A DNA stretch of 64,000 nt from DATARH01 sp036268425 (GTDB lineage: Bacteria; Pseudomonadota; Alphaproteobacteria; ATCC43930; CGMCC-115725). The stretch spans positions 72,357 through 136,356 of the forward strand of contig DATAUE010000108.1 of NCBI GenBank assembly GCA_036268425.1. Reading direction: 5' to 3'. The position numbers were made by a program, and so were the translations under genes. The notes beneath the pieces are model-generated. The model saw nothing but the letters and a program-made list of their open reading frames with translations. It made no database searches and was not told where the DNA came from. This document shows, in pieces, positions 15,855 through 24,897 of this stretch (its first letter is position 1; each line of letters starts with the position of its first letter).

Positions 15855-16985
15855 ATGATGGCCGATGACGGCTCCGCGGCCCGCTATCACACCAACCTGC
15901 AAAGCGAGGTCGACGGCGCGGCGCTTTACCGCGCGCTCGCCTCGGCGGAAAGCGATCCTCATTTGAGTGAAGTCTACCGCCGCCTCGCCGCGGTCGAGGA
16001 GGCGCACGCGGAGTTCTGGGGCCGAGAACTCAAGCGGATCGGCGAGCGCCCCATGCCGCGGCGGCCGGGGTGGCGCACTCGTTCGCTGTCGTGGCTGGCG
16101 CATCGCTTTGGCCCGCAATTCGTTCTGCCGACCCTGAGCGCAATCGAACGCCGCGACAGCGGACATTATGACGGCCAGCCGGAGGCCGTCGCCGGCGGTT
16201 TGCCGCATGCCGAGCGCTCGCATAACCGCATCGTCGAAGCAATGGCAGCGGGGTCGTCCGGCGGCGTCCGGGGCAGCGGGCTGGCGCGCGTCGAAGGCCG
16301 TCACCGCACCGGCGGCAACGCCTTGCGCGCCGCAGTGCTCGGCGCCAATGACGGCCTCGTTTCCAATCTCAGCCTCGTGATGGGCGTCGCCGGCGCCGAA
16401 ATGGCCGGCGGCACGATCCTCTTGACCGGACTCGCCGGGCTGATCGCCGGCGCCTGCTCGATGGCGATGGGCGAATGGCTGTCGGTCACCAGTTCGCGCG
16501 AACTGAACCAGCAGCAGATCGCGGTCGAGGCCGACGAACTCAACCGCATGCCCGAAGAAGAAAAAGAGGAAATGGTGCTGATCTATCAGGCCAAAGGTCT
16601 CGACGAAGCGGCGGCGCGCGCCCTCGCCGACCGACTGATGGCCAACAAAACCATCGCGCTCGACACGCTGGTGCGCGAGGAACTCGGCATCGACCCCGAC
16701 GAACTCGGCGGCTCTGCATGGACCGCCGGCACCGCATCGTTCGGGCTGTTCGCGACCGGCGCGATCTTTCCGGTCGCCCCGTTTTTCTGGCTGAGCGGCA
16801 TCCCCGCCCTAGCCGCCAGCCTCGCATCGAGCGGCATCGCCCTGCTGCTGGTCGGCGCCGGCACCTCGCTGTTCACCGGCCGCTCGATGCTGTTCTCGGC
16901 TTCGCGCCAGCTTGCGATCGGCTTTGCCGCAGCGGCCGTCACGTTCGGGATCGGCCGCATCGTCGGCGTCTCGCTTGCCGGTTGA
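15855..16985 (+). CDS. Ferritin-like / VIT1 fusion, MbfA-type iron exporter
   Basis: A 376-residue fusion. Residues 1-140 form a ferritin-like di-iron domain with Glu18 and the AVEEAHAEFW motif (about 46-55). Residues 160-376 are a VIT1/CCC1 membrane domain: GGNALRAAVLGANDGLVSNLSLVMGVAGA, ACSMAMGEWLSV and a cytosolic EEEKEEM stretch. The same architecture in the MbfA proteins of rhizobia and Agrobacterium exports iron and protects against oxidative stress. A ferrous-iron (or Mn) efflux role is inferred. A G-rich SD precedes ATGATG. I saw no convincing Irr/Fur box. Confidence 0.85.
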   Translation: MMADDGSAARYHTNLQSEVDGAALYRALASAESDPHLSEVYRRLAAVEEAHAEFWGRELKRIGERPMPRRPGWRTRSLSWLAHRFGPQFVLPTLSAIERRDSGHYDGQPEAVAGGLPHAERSHNRIVEAMAAGSSGGVRGSGLARVEGRHRTGGNALRAAVLGANDGLVSNLSLVMGVAGAEMAGGTILLTGLAGLIAGACSMAMGEWLSVTSSRELNQQQIAVEADELNRMPEEEKEEMVLIYQAKGLDEAAARALADRLMANKTIALDTLVREELGIDPDELGGSAWTAGTASFGLFATGAIFPVAPFFWLSGIPALAASLASSGIALLLVGAGTSLFTGRSMLFSASRQLAIGFAAAAVTFGIGRIVGVSLAG

Positions 16986-17028
16986 CGGAACGCAACACCA
17001 CCGATTCTGGTACGTTTAATGCTGTGAA

Positions 17029-17058
17029 TTAACCTTAGTGTAAAATTAACCCTATAAT
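17029..17058 (+). promoter_or_regulatory. Candidate promoter of the transhydrogenase gene
   Basis: TTAACC (17029-17034), an 18-base spacer and a perfect TATAAT (17053-17058) sit about 50 bases before the start. AATTAACC occurs twice (17027-17034 and 17044-17051), 17 bases apart, so a regulator could bind the same DNA face near the -35 region. Confidence 0.5.
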
Positions 17059-17105
17059 TTGCGCGCGACAGGTACGGCTGCGACGGCAATGAGAGGGCGG
17101 GGCCA

Positions 17106-18570
17106 GTGAATGATGTCATGTCGCTCGAAGGATACGATTACGACCTGCTGGTGATCGGCTCGGGACCGGCCGGAAAGCGCGCCGCGATTCAGGGCGCCAA
17201 GCTGGACAAGCGGGTTGCGGTGGTCGAGCGCACCACGGTGCTTGGCGGGATCAGCGTCAATCTCGGCACCATCCCATCAAAGACGCTGCGCGAAGCGGTG
17301 CTGGAATTGTCGGGCTACCGCTCGCGTGAGTTCTACGGCGCCTCCTACACCGTCAAGCAAAACATCACGATTCAGGATCTGCTGGTGCGCACCAACAAGG
17401 TGATCCAGCACGAAATCGATGTGACCCGGCATCAGTTGATGCGCAACGGCGTCGAATTGATTTCCGCAACCGCGTCGTTCTGCGGCCCGGACACGGTGCG
17501 GCTCGATCTGATCGACGGCAGTTCGGCACGCACGGTGCGGGCGCACAAAATCATCATCGCCAGCGGCACCGACAGTACCCGCGACCCGCATATCCCGTTT
17601 GACGGCAAGCACATCTTCACCAGCGACGATGTCCTGAAGCTGGAGCGCCTGCCGCGGACATTGGCGGTGGTCGGCGCCGGCGTGATCGGCTGCGAATACG
17701 CCAGCATTTTTGCTGCGCTGGGTGTGCGCGTCACCCTGATCGATCAGCGCCACCGCCTGCTGCCGTTCATCGACGAAGAAATTGCCGACACGCTCGGCTA
17801 TCACCTGCGGGAAAACCGGGTAACGCTGCGCCTCAACGAAAGCGTGCGCAGCATTGAGATCCTCGACGACACTCATGGCAGCCGGGTCCGGCTGCATCTC
17901 GACAGCGGCAAGACGATTATCGCGGACAAGGCGCTTTACTCGGTCGGTCGGACCGGGGCGACCAGCCGGCTGGCGCTCGACCAATGCGGCATCGCCTGCG
18001 ACGGCCGCGGCCGTCTCGTCGTTGATGAAAATTATCGCACCAAAGTGCCGGGCGTTTATGCGGTCGGCGATGTGATCGGCTTTTCCGGCATTGGCCTCAA
18101 CCTCGATGGAGCAGGGGCGCCTTGCCGTGTGCCATTGCTTTGGCGTCGAATCGTGCAGTGTACCGGCGCTGTTTCCGTATGGGATTTACTCGGTGCCGGA
18201 AATCTCGATGGTCGGGAAGACCGAGGAAGAGCTGACCCATGACGGCATCGCCTATGAGGTCGGCAAGGCGCGCTATCGCGAAATCGCCCGCGGCCAGATC
18301 ATCGGCGACACCACCGGCCTGTTAAAGCTGATCTTCCACAGCGAAACGCGCGCGCTGCTCGGCGTTCACATCATCGGCGACGGCGCCAGTGAGCTGATCC
18401 ATATCGGCCAAGCCGTAATGGCCTTTAACGGCACGATCGATTATTTCATCAATACTGTGTTCAATTATCCGACCCTGGCCGAATGCTACAAAGTCGCTGC
18501 ATTCGACGGCGTCAACCGCCTCGGCATCTTCCACGACGACGTGGTCGAAGACGACGTGGTCGCCGTATAG
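17106..18570 (+). pseudogene. sthA: Soluble pyridine nucleotide transhydrogenase, frameshifted
   Basis: Two frames together make one complete SthA of about 487 residues: 17106-18084 covers the FAD/NAD domains (VIGSGPAGKRAA, LGTIPSKTLREAV, YAVGDVIGF) and the frame after 18084 covers the rest (ASTSMEQGRLA through the dimerisation domain to 18570). SthA transfers hydride between NADPH and NAD+. As expected for transhydrogenases, no redox Cys pair is present (GGISVNLGTIPSK). The break is one extra T in the TTTT run at 18081-18084. The start is GTG at 17106 or ATG at 17118. It may be a true lesion or a sequencing error. Confidence 0.85.
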
Positions 18571-18711
18571 GGTCCGCCGCAGTCGCCGTCTCTCATTCCA
18601 CCATTTCAGTCGCCAATTCCGCATCACCCTCAGCCGCCACGGCAATGCCGTACAGAGGGTCTTCGGGAGCGTCGGCCGTCGATGGCAAGGCTGCCTGGAG
18701 CATGAATCAGG

Positions 18712-19545
18712 CTACTCTACCGGATGTAGCACAAAGCCGGCCGGGCGGCGGGAGCGGGCGGCCGCTTCGGCTGGGCTGAGCGAGGCATCCCAGGCATTGG
18801 CGTCGAAGCGATAGCCGTTCACCTTGTCGGCCTCGCGCGACACGACGTAGAGCAGCGGCGGCACCATCTCGTCGGGTTCAACAAGGCGTGCGGCACGCCC
18901 CTCTCGGCTCATGTCGCGCATCTCCACCGCCATGCCGGGTGTATTGGCACCGGCACCGGGGTTGACGATATTGATCGTCAGGCCGGTGCCCTCGGTGTCT
19001 TTTGCCCACACTTCTGTGGCCAGTTCGAGCGCTGCCTTTGACGCGCCGTAAGGGTGCGTGCCGTGCCGGTTCATCGTGTCGAGCTTGGTCGTGACGTTGA
19101 CGATGCGGCCCCACCCGGCCTCCAGCATCGCCGGCGCGACGCGGCGGCTGAGCCGATCGGCCGCGAGATAATTGGTGGCAATGACGTTCTCGATGATCTG
19201 GTCGGACACCTGCCAGAATTTCTGCGGGGTCGGCCGGCGATAGCGATCCGGATCGATGTAGGTGAAGGTCAGCCCGGCATTGTTGACCAGAATGTCGATG
19301 CTGCCAAAGCGCGCGCGAGCTTCGCCGACGATCTCGTCGCAATCGGCTGGCTCGCGCAGATCGGCCGCCAGCGGCAGGATCATCTCGCGAAGATTAAGTG
19401 CCTCGGCGGCATTCTCGATTTCACCGATGTCGTTGAGAATGTGGCCGACCGCGGCGACGCGGTAGCCGCTCTTTGCCAGCCCCAGCGTCATCGCGCGCCC
19501 CAGGCCTCGCAGCCCACCGGTGACGAGCGCAACCTTGTCCTGCAT
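18712..19545 (-). CDS. SDR-family oxidoreductase
   Basis: About 277 residues from the ATG at 19545, chosen because GGAGGAGGGG ends a few bases upstream. It carries TGGLRGLG (cofactor), NNAGLTF, a Ser-rich catalytic strand and the YGASKAALELA active-site Tyr-Lys pair, so unlike the SDR ending at 9366 the catalytic residues are kept. It is NAD(P)-dependent with unknown substrate. The gene starts 20 bases after the racemase-like gene ends, both leftward, suggesting an operon. Confidence 0.85.
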   Translation of the reverse strand: MQDKVALVTGGLRGLGRAMTLGLAKSGYRVAAVGHILNDIGEIENAAEALNLREMILPLAADLREPADCDEIVGEARARFGSIDILVNNAGLTFTYIDPDRYRRPTPQKFWQVSDQIIENVIATNYLAADRLSRRVAPAMLEAGWGRIVNVTTKLDTMNRHGTHPYGASKAALELATEVWAKDTEGTGLTINIVNPGAGANTPGMAVEMRDMSREGRAARLVEPDEMVPPLLYVVSREADKVNGYRFDANAWDASLSPAEAAARSRRPAGFVLHPVE

Positions 19546-19565
19546 CTGCCCCTCCTCCGTTTGGA

Positions 19566-20213
19566 TCACGCGATCAGTGATTTGAGCCGCGTCACTGCCG
19601 CTCCTGGTGCCGTCAGCACCGGGCACGGCAATACCCCGCGCACCGCGGCCTCGGCGCGTGCGGTCGAAAAATGCGCCAGCAATACCGCATCGCACTTTGC
19701 GAGCCGCGGCGCCGCCTCGGCAAGCAACCGGTCATGCGTCGCGCCGTCGCCGCCCTTCAACGCCGGCATCGCGCCAGCGACGCAGATCGTCTCGATCTGC
19801 GCGGCGGCGCCGCGCTGCGCCGCCAGCGCGCGAAACTCGTCTTCCATGCCGCCGACGCTCGGCTCGAAGGTCGCCAGCATGCCGATGCGCTTGCCGGCCG
19901 ACAGCGCCGCCTCGAACATCGCCTCGTTCGGTTTCAGCACCGGCAGTTTGCTCGCTGTGGCGGCAGCTTCGATCGCCTCGCCGAATGCCGAGCAGGTAAA
20001 CAGGATGCCCGCTGCGCCAGTGCCCTCGGCGTAATCGGTGAGCGTGCCGATACGACGGGTCATCGCGGCAGTCAGTTCGCCATCGCGTTCGCGATCGACC
20101 GCCAGGGCGGTATCAAGAAGATCGGTGCACTCGGCCTCCGGCCACAGCCGGGCAAAGGCTTCATGCACCGGCGCCATCGCGACAGTGACGGCATGTATCA
20201 GGGCAATCCGCAT
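19566..20213 (-). CDS. Aspartate/glutamate racemase-family protein
   Basis: A 215-residue protein of the Asp/Glu/hydantoin racemase and arylmalonate decarboxylase fold. The first active-site Cys is present (LFTCSAFGEAI, about residue 75). At the second Cys position the sequence reads LLAHFSTARA, with no Cys. One-base racemisation by a Cys pair is therefore unlikely; a decarboxylase, isomerase or lyase role, as in the one-Cys members, is more plausible. It leads the SDR that follows on the same strand. Confidence 0.78.
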   Translation of the reverse strand: MRIALIHAVTVAMAPVHEAFARLWPEAECTDLLDTALAVDRERDGELTAAMTRRIGTLTDYAEGTGAAGILFTCSAFGEAIEAAATASKLPVLKPNEAMFEAALSAGKRIGMLATFEPSVGGMEDEFRALAAQRGAAAQIETICVAGAMPALKGGDGATHDRLLAEAAPRLAKCDAVLLAHFSTARAEAAVRGVLPCPVLTAPGAAVTRLKSLIA

Positions 20214-20294
20214 GGTGTCTTCCGATAATGGCGCGCGCGCTCAGCGGCGCGATGTTAATACAGATTACCGCCGCCGGGGTAAGGAGAACGCGCG

Positions 20295-20771
20295 ATGGAG
20301 ATGGAGACGGTTGGGCTCGGCCTCTACTTCGAGGATCTACCGGTCGGGCGGCGCTTCAAGACAATCGGGCGCACGGTGACCGAGGCCGACATCACTAATT
20401 TCGTCAACTGCACCGGCATGGTCGAGGTGCTGTTCACCAACACCGAGTTCCTCGCCCATGAAAGCGACATCAAGGGCCGCCCGGCGCCGGGAGCGCTGGT
20501 GTATTGCTTTGCCGAAGGGCTGCTCGTGCAATCGACGATGCAGCACACCGGCTTCGCCTTTCTGCACATGGAATTGACGATCGAGAACCCGGTGCTGGCC
20601 GGCGACACGATCCATGCTGAATGCGAGATCATCGAGTCGCGCCGCTCGAAAAGCCGGCCCGGCCGCGGCCTCGTGCGCACCCGGGTGCGCGTCGTCAAAC
20701 AGGACGGCACGACCGCGCTGGTCTACACCCCGCTGCGCATGGTGATGTGCCGCGACCAAACCGCTCTTTAA
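20295..20771 (+). CDS. MaoC-family hydratase/dehydratase
   Basis: A 158-residue hot-dog-fold protein of the MaoC/R-specific enoyl-CoA hydratase family. It has the opening FEDLPVGRRFKTIGRTVTEADI, the central RPAPGALVYCFAEGLL that usually sits beside the substrate, and a tail VYTPLRMVM. The canonical catalytic Asp-His pair is not clean here: after TEADITNFVN the segment HESDIKGRPAPGAL has Asp and no obvious hydratase His. It probably hydrates an enoyl-type CoA thioester. GGAGA precedes the ATG. It is divergent from the racemase-like gene. Confidence 0.8.
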   Translation: MEMETVGLGLYFEDLPVGRRFKTIGRTVTEADITNFVNCTGMVEVLFTNTEFLAHESDIKGRPAPGALVYCFAEGLLVQSTMQHTGFAFLHMELTIENPVLAGDTIHAECEIIESRRSKSRPGRGLVRTRVRVVKQDGTTALVYTPLRMVMCRDQTAL

Positions 20772-20907
20772 TCTGAAACTGCTCGCAGACCGACTGCGGC
20801 CAGCCCGTCCGTCGGCCAATCCCACGCTGAAGCGATCTCGATCGGCTTTTGCTCGCGCTGTGCCGCAGAACAGCGCCAACAAGGCGAGTCCGGCGCAAAA
20901 ACTGCGC

Positions 20908-21525
20908 TTAACGCAATTCCTTCACCTGCTTTTTTGTCAGAAAGCGCGTCTTCGCGCCGCGCAACAACAGGTAGAGCTTGGCGGTTTCTTCGAGTTCCTC
21001 GATCGCGTTGACCGCGGCGTCAAGGCTCGACCCGGCGACCACCGGACCGTGATTGGCCAGCAACACAGCGTGGTGCTTGCCGGCAAAACCGCGTACGGCT
21101 TCGGCGAGGGCCATATCGCCCGGCTTGTAATAGGGCACGAGCGGCAGGCGGCCGACGCGCATCACATAATACGCGGTGATTGGCGGCAGTACGTCATGCG
21201 TGTCGATCTTGGCAAGGCACGACACGGCCACCGAGTGCGTCGAGTGCAAGTGCACGACGGCGCCGGTGTCGCCACGCTCCTCATACATGACACGATGCAG
21301 AAAGCTCTCCTTGGTTGGCGCGTCGCCGTCGAGCAATTCGCCGTCATCGCCAAGCTTTGACAACCGTGCCGGGTCGAGCCGGCCAAGCGATGCATTGGTC
21401 GGTGTCATCAGCCAGCCGCCATCGACTCGCATGCTGATATTGCCGGACGACCCCGCAGTGAGGCCGCGGTTGAAAATTGACGCCCCGATCTCGCAGATCG
21501 CTTCGCGCGCCTTCGCATCACTCAT
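20908..21525 (-). CDS. otnC: 3-oxo-tetronate 4-phosphate decarboxylase (class II aldolase fold)
   Basis: About 205 residues from the ATG at 21525 (GGGAA upstream). It belongs to the class II aldolase/adducin family: GSSGNISMRV, TPTNASLGRLDPARL, two metal-site His in VVHLHSTHS and a third in ANHGPVV. The TPTNASLGRLDP stretch is characteristic of OtnC, which decarboxylates 3-oxo-tetronate 4-phosphate to dihydroxyacetone phosphate. OtnK, its upstream kinase, is next door on the same strand, and OtnI and DenD lie across the divergent promoter, which makes this assignment strong. Confidence 0.88.
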   Translation of the reverse strand: MSDAKAREAICEIGASIFNRGLTAGSSGNISMRVDGGWLMTPTNASLGRLDPARLSKLGDDGELLDGDAPTKESFLHRVMYEERGDTGAVVHLHSTHSVAVSCLAKIDTHDVLPPITAYYVMRVGRLPLVPYYKPGDMALAEAVRGFAGKHHAVLLANHGPVVAGSSLDAAVNAIEELEETAKLYLLLRGAKTRFLTKKQVKELR

Positions 21526-21582
21526 TATTCGCTTCCCGTGTCTGGCCTCCGACCCGCCGGCCACAGCGGAAGCGGGTGAGGT

Positions 21583-22860
21583 TCATGCTGCTGTTTCTAA
21601 AACGTCGAAGGCGCGCAGGAAGAAATCGGGGGCGCCGAAATTGCCGGATTTGAGGGCAAGGGCGATTGGCGGCTTGCCGAGGCTCATCGTCCAGGGAACG
21701 CCTGGATCAATCTGCCGGCCGATGCGCAACCCGGTAACGCCGAGCGCCTGCACCACCGCCCCCGCGGTCTCGCCGCCCGCCACGACGAGACGACGAACTC
21801 CGGCCGCTTCTAGGCCCTTTGCGACCGCCGCCAGCGTTTCTTCAACCAGCGCCCCGGCGCGCTCGCGGCCGAGCCGCTGCTGCACCGCTGCAACAGCATC
21901 GGGTGCCGCTGTCGCCGAGACCAGGATCGCGCGTTCGCCGAGCCGAGGCTTCGCCCAGGCCAATGCCTCGGCAGCGACATCGCGTCCGTCCGCCACCGCG
22001 AGCGGATCGATCGTGAACACCGGCGCGCGCTCCTTCATGTAGGCGACCTGCCCCTGCGTCGCGGTCGAGCAGGAACCCGATAAGACCGCCGCCGCGCCGC
22101 CAACGACCGGCAGTACGTCCGCACCATCGGTCGCGGCGAGCAACGCGGCACGGCGAAAATTTTCCGGGAGGCCAAGCGCGATGCCCGAGCCGCCGGTGAT
22201 CAACGCCAAATCGGCGGCGGCCTCGCCGATCGCTTCGAGGTCATGGTCGGCGATGGCGTCAACCACCGCGTGGCGGTAACCCTGCTGCCGCAGGGCCGTG
22301 AAGGCGGCGCGGATCGCGGCGGCACCCTGCGCCACCGTCGCATGCTGCACGAGGCCGACCTTGCCCGCGGTTTGGCGCTGCAATACGCGCACCAGCGACG
22401 GGTCGCGCATCGGGGTCAGCGGATGGTCGCGCATTCCCGATTCCGATAGCAGCACATCACCGACAAACAGATAGCCCTTAAAGATCGTGCGTCCGTTTTC
22501 CGGAAAGGCAGGGCAGTAAATCGTGAACCCGGCACCAAGTTTGTCCAGCAGCGCATCGCCGACCGGGCCGATATTGCCGGCATCGGTCGAATCGAAGGTC
22601 GAGCAGTATTTGAACAGAATCTGCCGCGCGCCGGCATGTTGCAGCCAGGCCAGCGCGGCAAGGCTCATCGCCACCGCATCATCCGCGGGGATCGTGCGGC
22701 TTTTGAGCGCGATGACGACAGCATCGGCATCCGGCGCCGGACTTCCGGGCGGTGGCACATCGATCAGCTGCACCGTGCGCATGCCGCGCCGCACCAGCGT
22801 GTTGCACAGATCGGTGGCACCCGTGAAATCGTCGGCGATGGCTCCCAGCAGCACGCTCAC
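21583..22860 (-). CDS. otnK: 3-oxo-tetronate kinase (DUF1537 family)
   Basis: About 425 residues from a GTG at 22860 (AGGGGAA five bases upstream), with the DUF1537 N-terminus LLGAIADDFTGATDL and a C-terminal nucleotide-binding half with GGETAGAVVQALG near residues 385-400. The family phosphorylates 3-oxo-tetronate at O4. It lies just upstream of otnC on the same strand and diverges from otnI with 126 bases between start codons, so the two halves of the pathway probably share control. Confidence 0.88.
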   Translation of the reverse strand: MSVLLGAIADDFTGATDLCNTLVRRGMRTVQLIDVPPPGSPAPDADAVVIALKSRTIPADDAVAMSLAALAWLQHAGARQILFKYCSTFDSTDAGNIGPVGDALLDKLGAGFTIYCPAFPENGRTIFKGYLFVGDVLLSESGMRDHPLTPMRDPSLVRVLQRQTAGKVGLVQHATVAQGAAAIRAAFTALRQQGYRHAVVDAIADHDLEAIGEAAADLALITGGSGIALGLPENFRRAALLAATDGADVLPVVGGAAAVLSGSCSTATQGQVAYMKERAPVFTIDPLAVADGRDVAAEALAWAKPRLGERAILVSATAAPDAVAAVQQRLGRERAGALVEETLAAVAKGLEAAGVRRLVVAGGETAGAVVQALGVTGLRIGRQIDPGVPWTMSLGKPPIALALKSGNFGAPDFFLRAFDVLETAA

Positions 22861-22986
22861 GATGGTTCCCCTTGCGGCCTCCGGCGCATCGGCTCTTGTG
22901 CTGACGCGCGCCTCGGGCCAACAGTAGCCGTCCGCCGCGCCGCCGGCAAACAGGCCGCGGCACCGCTTTCCGGGGGAGCGCCAATC

Positions 22987-23790
22987 GTGCCGAAATTCGC
23001 CGCCAACCTCAGCATGATGTTTCAGGATATCGGGTTTCTCGACCGCTTCGACGCGGCCGCGAAGGCCGGATTCAAGGGTGTCGAGTTCCTGTTTCCTTAC
23101 GAGCACCCGCCGGAAATCATCGCCGAACGTCTGGCGCGCAACGGCCTAAGCCTCACCCTGTTCAACACCGTTCCGGGCGACTGGAATGCCGGGGAGCGCG
23201 GGCTGGCGGCGCAGCCGGGGCGCGAGCAGGAATTCCGCGACGGCGTCGACAAGGCGATCGCCTATGCCAAAGCGGCCAAATGTCCGCTCCTGCACACCAT
23301 GGCCGGGCTGTGGCCCGAAGGCCGCGACAAGACCGAGGGCGAGCGCGTTTATATCGAAAACCTGCGCTGGGCCGCCGACCGCATGGCACCAGCCGGCCTT
23401 ACCGCCCTGATCGAGCCGATCAATACCCGCGATATTCCCGGATATTTCCTCAATTACTCGCATCAGGCGCTGGCGATCATCGACAAGGTCGGGCGGCCGA
23501 ACGTAAAGCTGCAGTTCGACCTGTATCACGCGCAGATCATGGAGGGCGATCTCGCGCCCAAGATCCGCGCCCTTGCCGGCCATTATCCGCATGTCCAGAT
23601 CGCCGGCACCCCCGGCCGCCACGAGCCGGATATCGGCGAGGTCAATTACACTTTCTTGTTCGATCTGTTCGACGAGATCGACTTCGGCGGCTGGATCGGC
23701 TGCGAATACCGCCCCAAAGGCGACACGGTCGCCGGGCTGGGCTGGGCCAAAAAATACGGCATCGGCCGAGGGCATTGCAGCCTGCCTTGA
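22987..23790 (+). CDS. otnI: 2-oxo-tetronate isomerase (hydroxypyruvate isomerase-like)
   Basis: A 267-residue TIM-barrel protein of the xylose-isomerase-like superfamily. The start is a GTG with GGGGGAG upstream. KFAANLSMMFQDIGFLDRF is the usual beginning; catalytic Glu candidates are in LIEPINTRDIPG and in CEYRPKGDTVAGLGW; QFDLYHAQIMEGDL supplies metal ligands. OtnI interconverts 2-oxo- and 3-oxo-tetronate. The neighbouring dehydrogenase makes 2-oxo-tetronate from D-erythronate, so the isomerase is needed here. Confidence 0.87.
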   Translation: MPKFAANLSMMFQDIGFLDRFDAAAKAGFKGVEFLFPYEHPPEIIAERLARNGLSLTLFNTVPGDWNAGERGLAAQPGREQEFRDGVDKAIAYAKAAKCPLLHTMAGLWPEGRDKTEGERVYIENLRWAADRMAPAGLTALIEPINTRDIPGYFLNYSHQALAIIDKVGRPNVKLQFDLYHAQIMEGDLAPKIRALAGHYPHVQIAGTPGRHEPDIGEVNYTFLFDLFDEIDFGGWIGCEYRPKGDTVAGLGWAKKYGIGRGHCSLP

Positions 23791-23802
23791 AGGACTGAAC
23801 TC

Positions 23803-24795
23803 ATGCGCATTGTGATTACCGGCGGATGCGGGTTTCTCGGGCGGCGGGTGGCGATGCGGCTGCTGGACGAGGGATGCGCCCTCGGTCCGGTCGACGACCT
23901 CGTATTGTTCGACAACGCGCCGCCAGCTCTGCCGTTGCCGCAGGACAAGCGTCTCCGCCTTGTCACCGGCGATATCGCCAGCCGCGAAACCGTGACGCGG
24001 CTGATCGGTCCCGGCACCGACGCGGTCTTTCATCTCGCCGCGATCGTCAGCGGTCAGGCCGAAGCCGACACCGACCTCGGCTATCGGGTCAATCTCGACG
24101 GCACCCGCGCTGTGCTCGATGCCTGCCGTGCGCTCGGACACAGAGAGCAACGATTGCCGCGGCTCGTTTTCGCCAGTTCACTAGCGGTCTATGGCGGGGC
24201 ATTGCCGCCGGCGGTCGGCGAGAACACGGCGTTGACCCCGCAAAGCTCATACGGCACGCAAAAGGCGATCGGCGAATTGCTGGTCAACGATTACAGCCGC
24301 AAGGGGTTTGTCGACGGCCGCGTGCTGCGCCTGCCGACCGTCGTGGTGCGGCCCGGCCTGCCGAACCGCGCCGCCTCGACCTTTGCGTCATCGATGATCC
24401 GCGAGCCGTTGACCGGCAGGGACGCGGTGTGTCCAGCCTCGCCCGATACGGTCATGGCCTTGGCGTCGCCGCGCCGCATCGTCGCCGGGCTGGTGCATGC
24501 GCTCGGTCTCGGGGGTGAGGCGCTCGGCGGCAACCGAACCTTGCAGCTGCCGGGTTTTTCGGTGTCGGTCGGCGACATGGCGGCGGCCTTGCGCCGAGCT
24601 GGCGGCGAGGCCGCTTATGCCCGCATCCATTGGCAGCCCGACGCGACAATCCAGGCCATCGTGTCGAGCTGGCCGCAAGCCCTGGCGACACCGCGCGCCG
24701 AAGCCCTCGGCTTCGGCCGGGACAGCAACATCGACGAGGTCGTCCAGTTCTTTATCGAAGACGACCTCGCCGCACAGAAAGCGATGGTTGGCTGA
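23803..24795 (+). CDS. denD: D-erythronate dehydrogenase-type NAD-dependent epimerase-fold enzyme
   Basis: A 330-residue extended SDR with the NAD motif ITGGCGFLGRR, the FASSLAVYGG strand, the YGTQK catalytic Tyr-Lys, and the RPGLPNRAASTFASSMIREP stretch typical of the DenD group. DenD oxidises D-erythronate to 2-oxo-tetronate. It starts 12 bases after otnI (GAAGGA upstream). The choice of D-erythronate over L-threonate rests on this gene rather than a beta-hydroxyacid dehydrogenase being present. Confidence 0.85.
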   Translation: MRIVITGGCGFLGRRVAMRLLDEGCALGPVDDLVLFDNAPPALPLPQDKRLRLVTGDIASRETVTRLIGPGTDAVFHLAAIVSGQAEADTDLGYRVNLDGTRAVLDACRALGHREQRLPRLVFASSLAVYGGALPPAVGENTALTPQSSYGTQKAIGELLVNDYSRKGFVDGRVLRLPTVVVRPGLPNRAASTFASSMIREPLTGRDAVCPASPDTVMALASPRRIVAGLVHALGLGGEALGGNRTLQLPGFSVSVGDMAAALRRAGGEAAYARIHWQPDATIQAIVSSWPQALATPRAEALGFGRDSNIDEVVQFFIEDDLAAQKAMVG

Positions 24796-24897
24796 TCTTG
24801 CTGCGTGCGAGAGCAATCCACCACATCTCCCGCCACGCGACGGTGGATTGCCTGGCTTTCCCGACGCGAAAAGTGTCAGGCCGAAAACGGTGGAGCC

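Noticed and set aside
15693..16304. Long N-terminal extension of DctQ
   Set aside because: The added part is antisense to the ferritin-like domain gene, and a strong SD marks the GTG at 15692.
17029..17051. CtrA binding site at the twin TTAACC motifs
   Set aside because: The TTAA halves are 13 bases apart rather than 7, so the CtrA consensus is not met.
18091..18570. A separate gene after the transhydrogenase
   Set aside because: It continues the SthA sequence exactly after a one-base slip and has no SD, so it is the second half of one gene.
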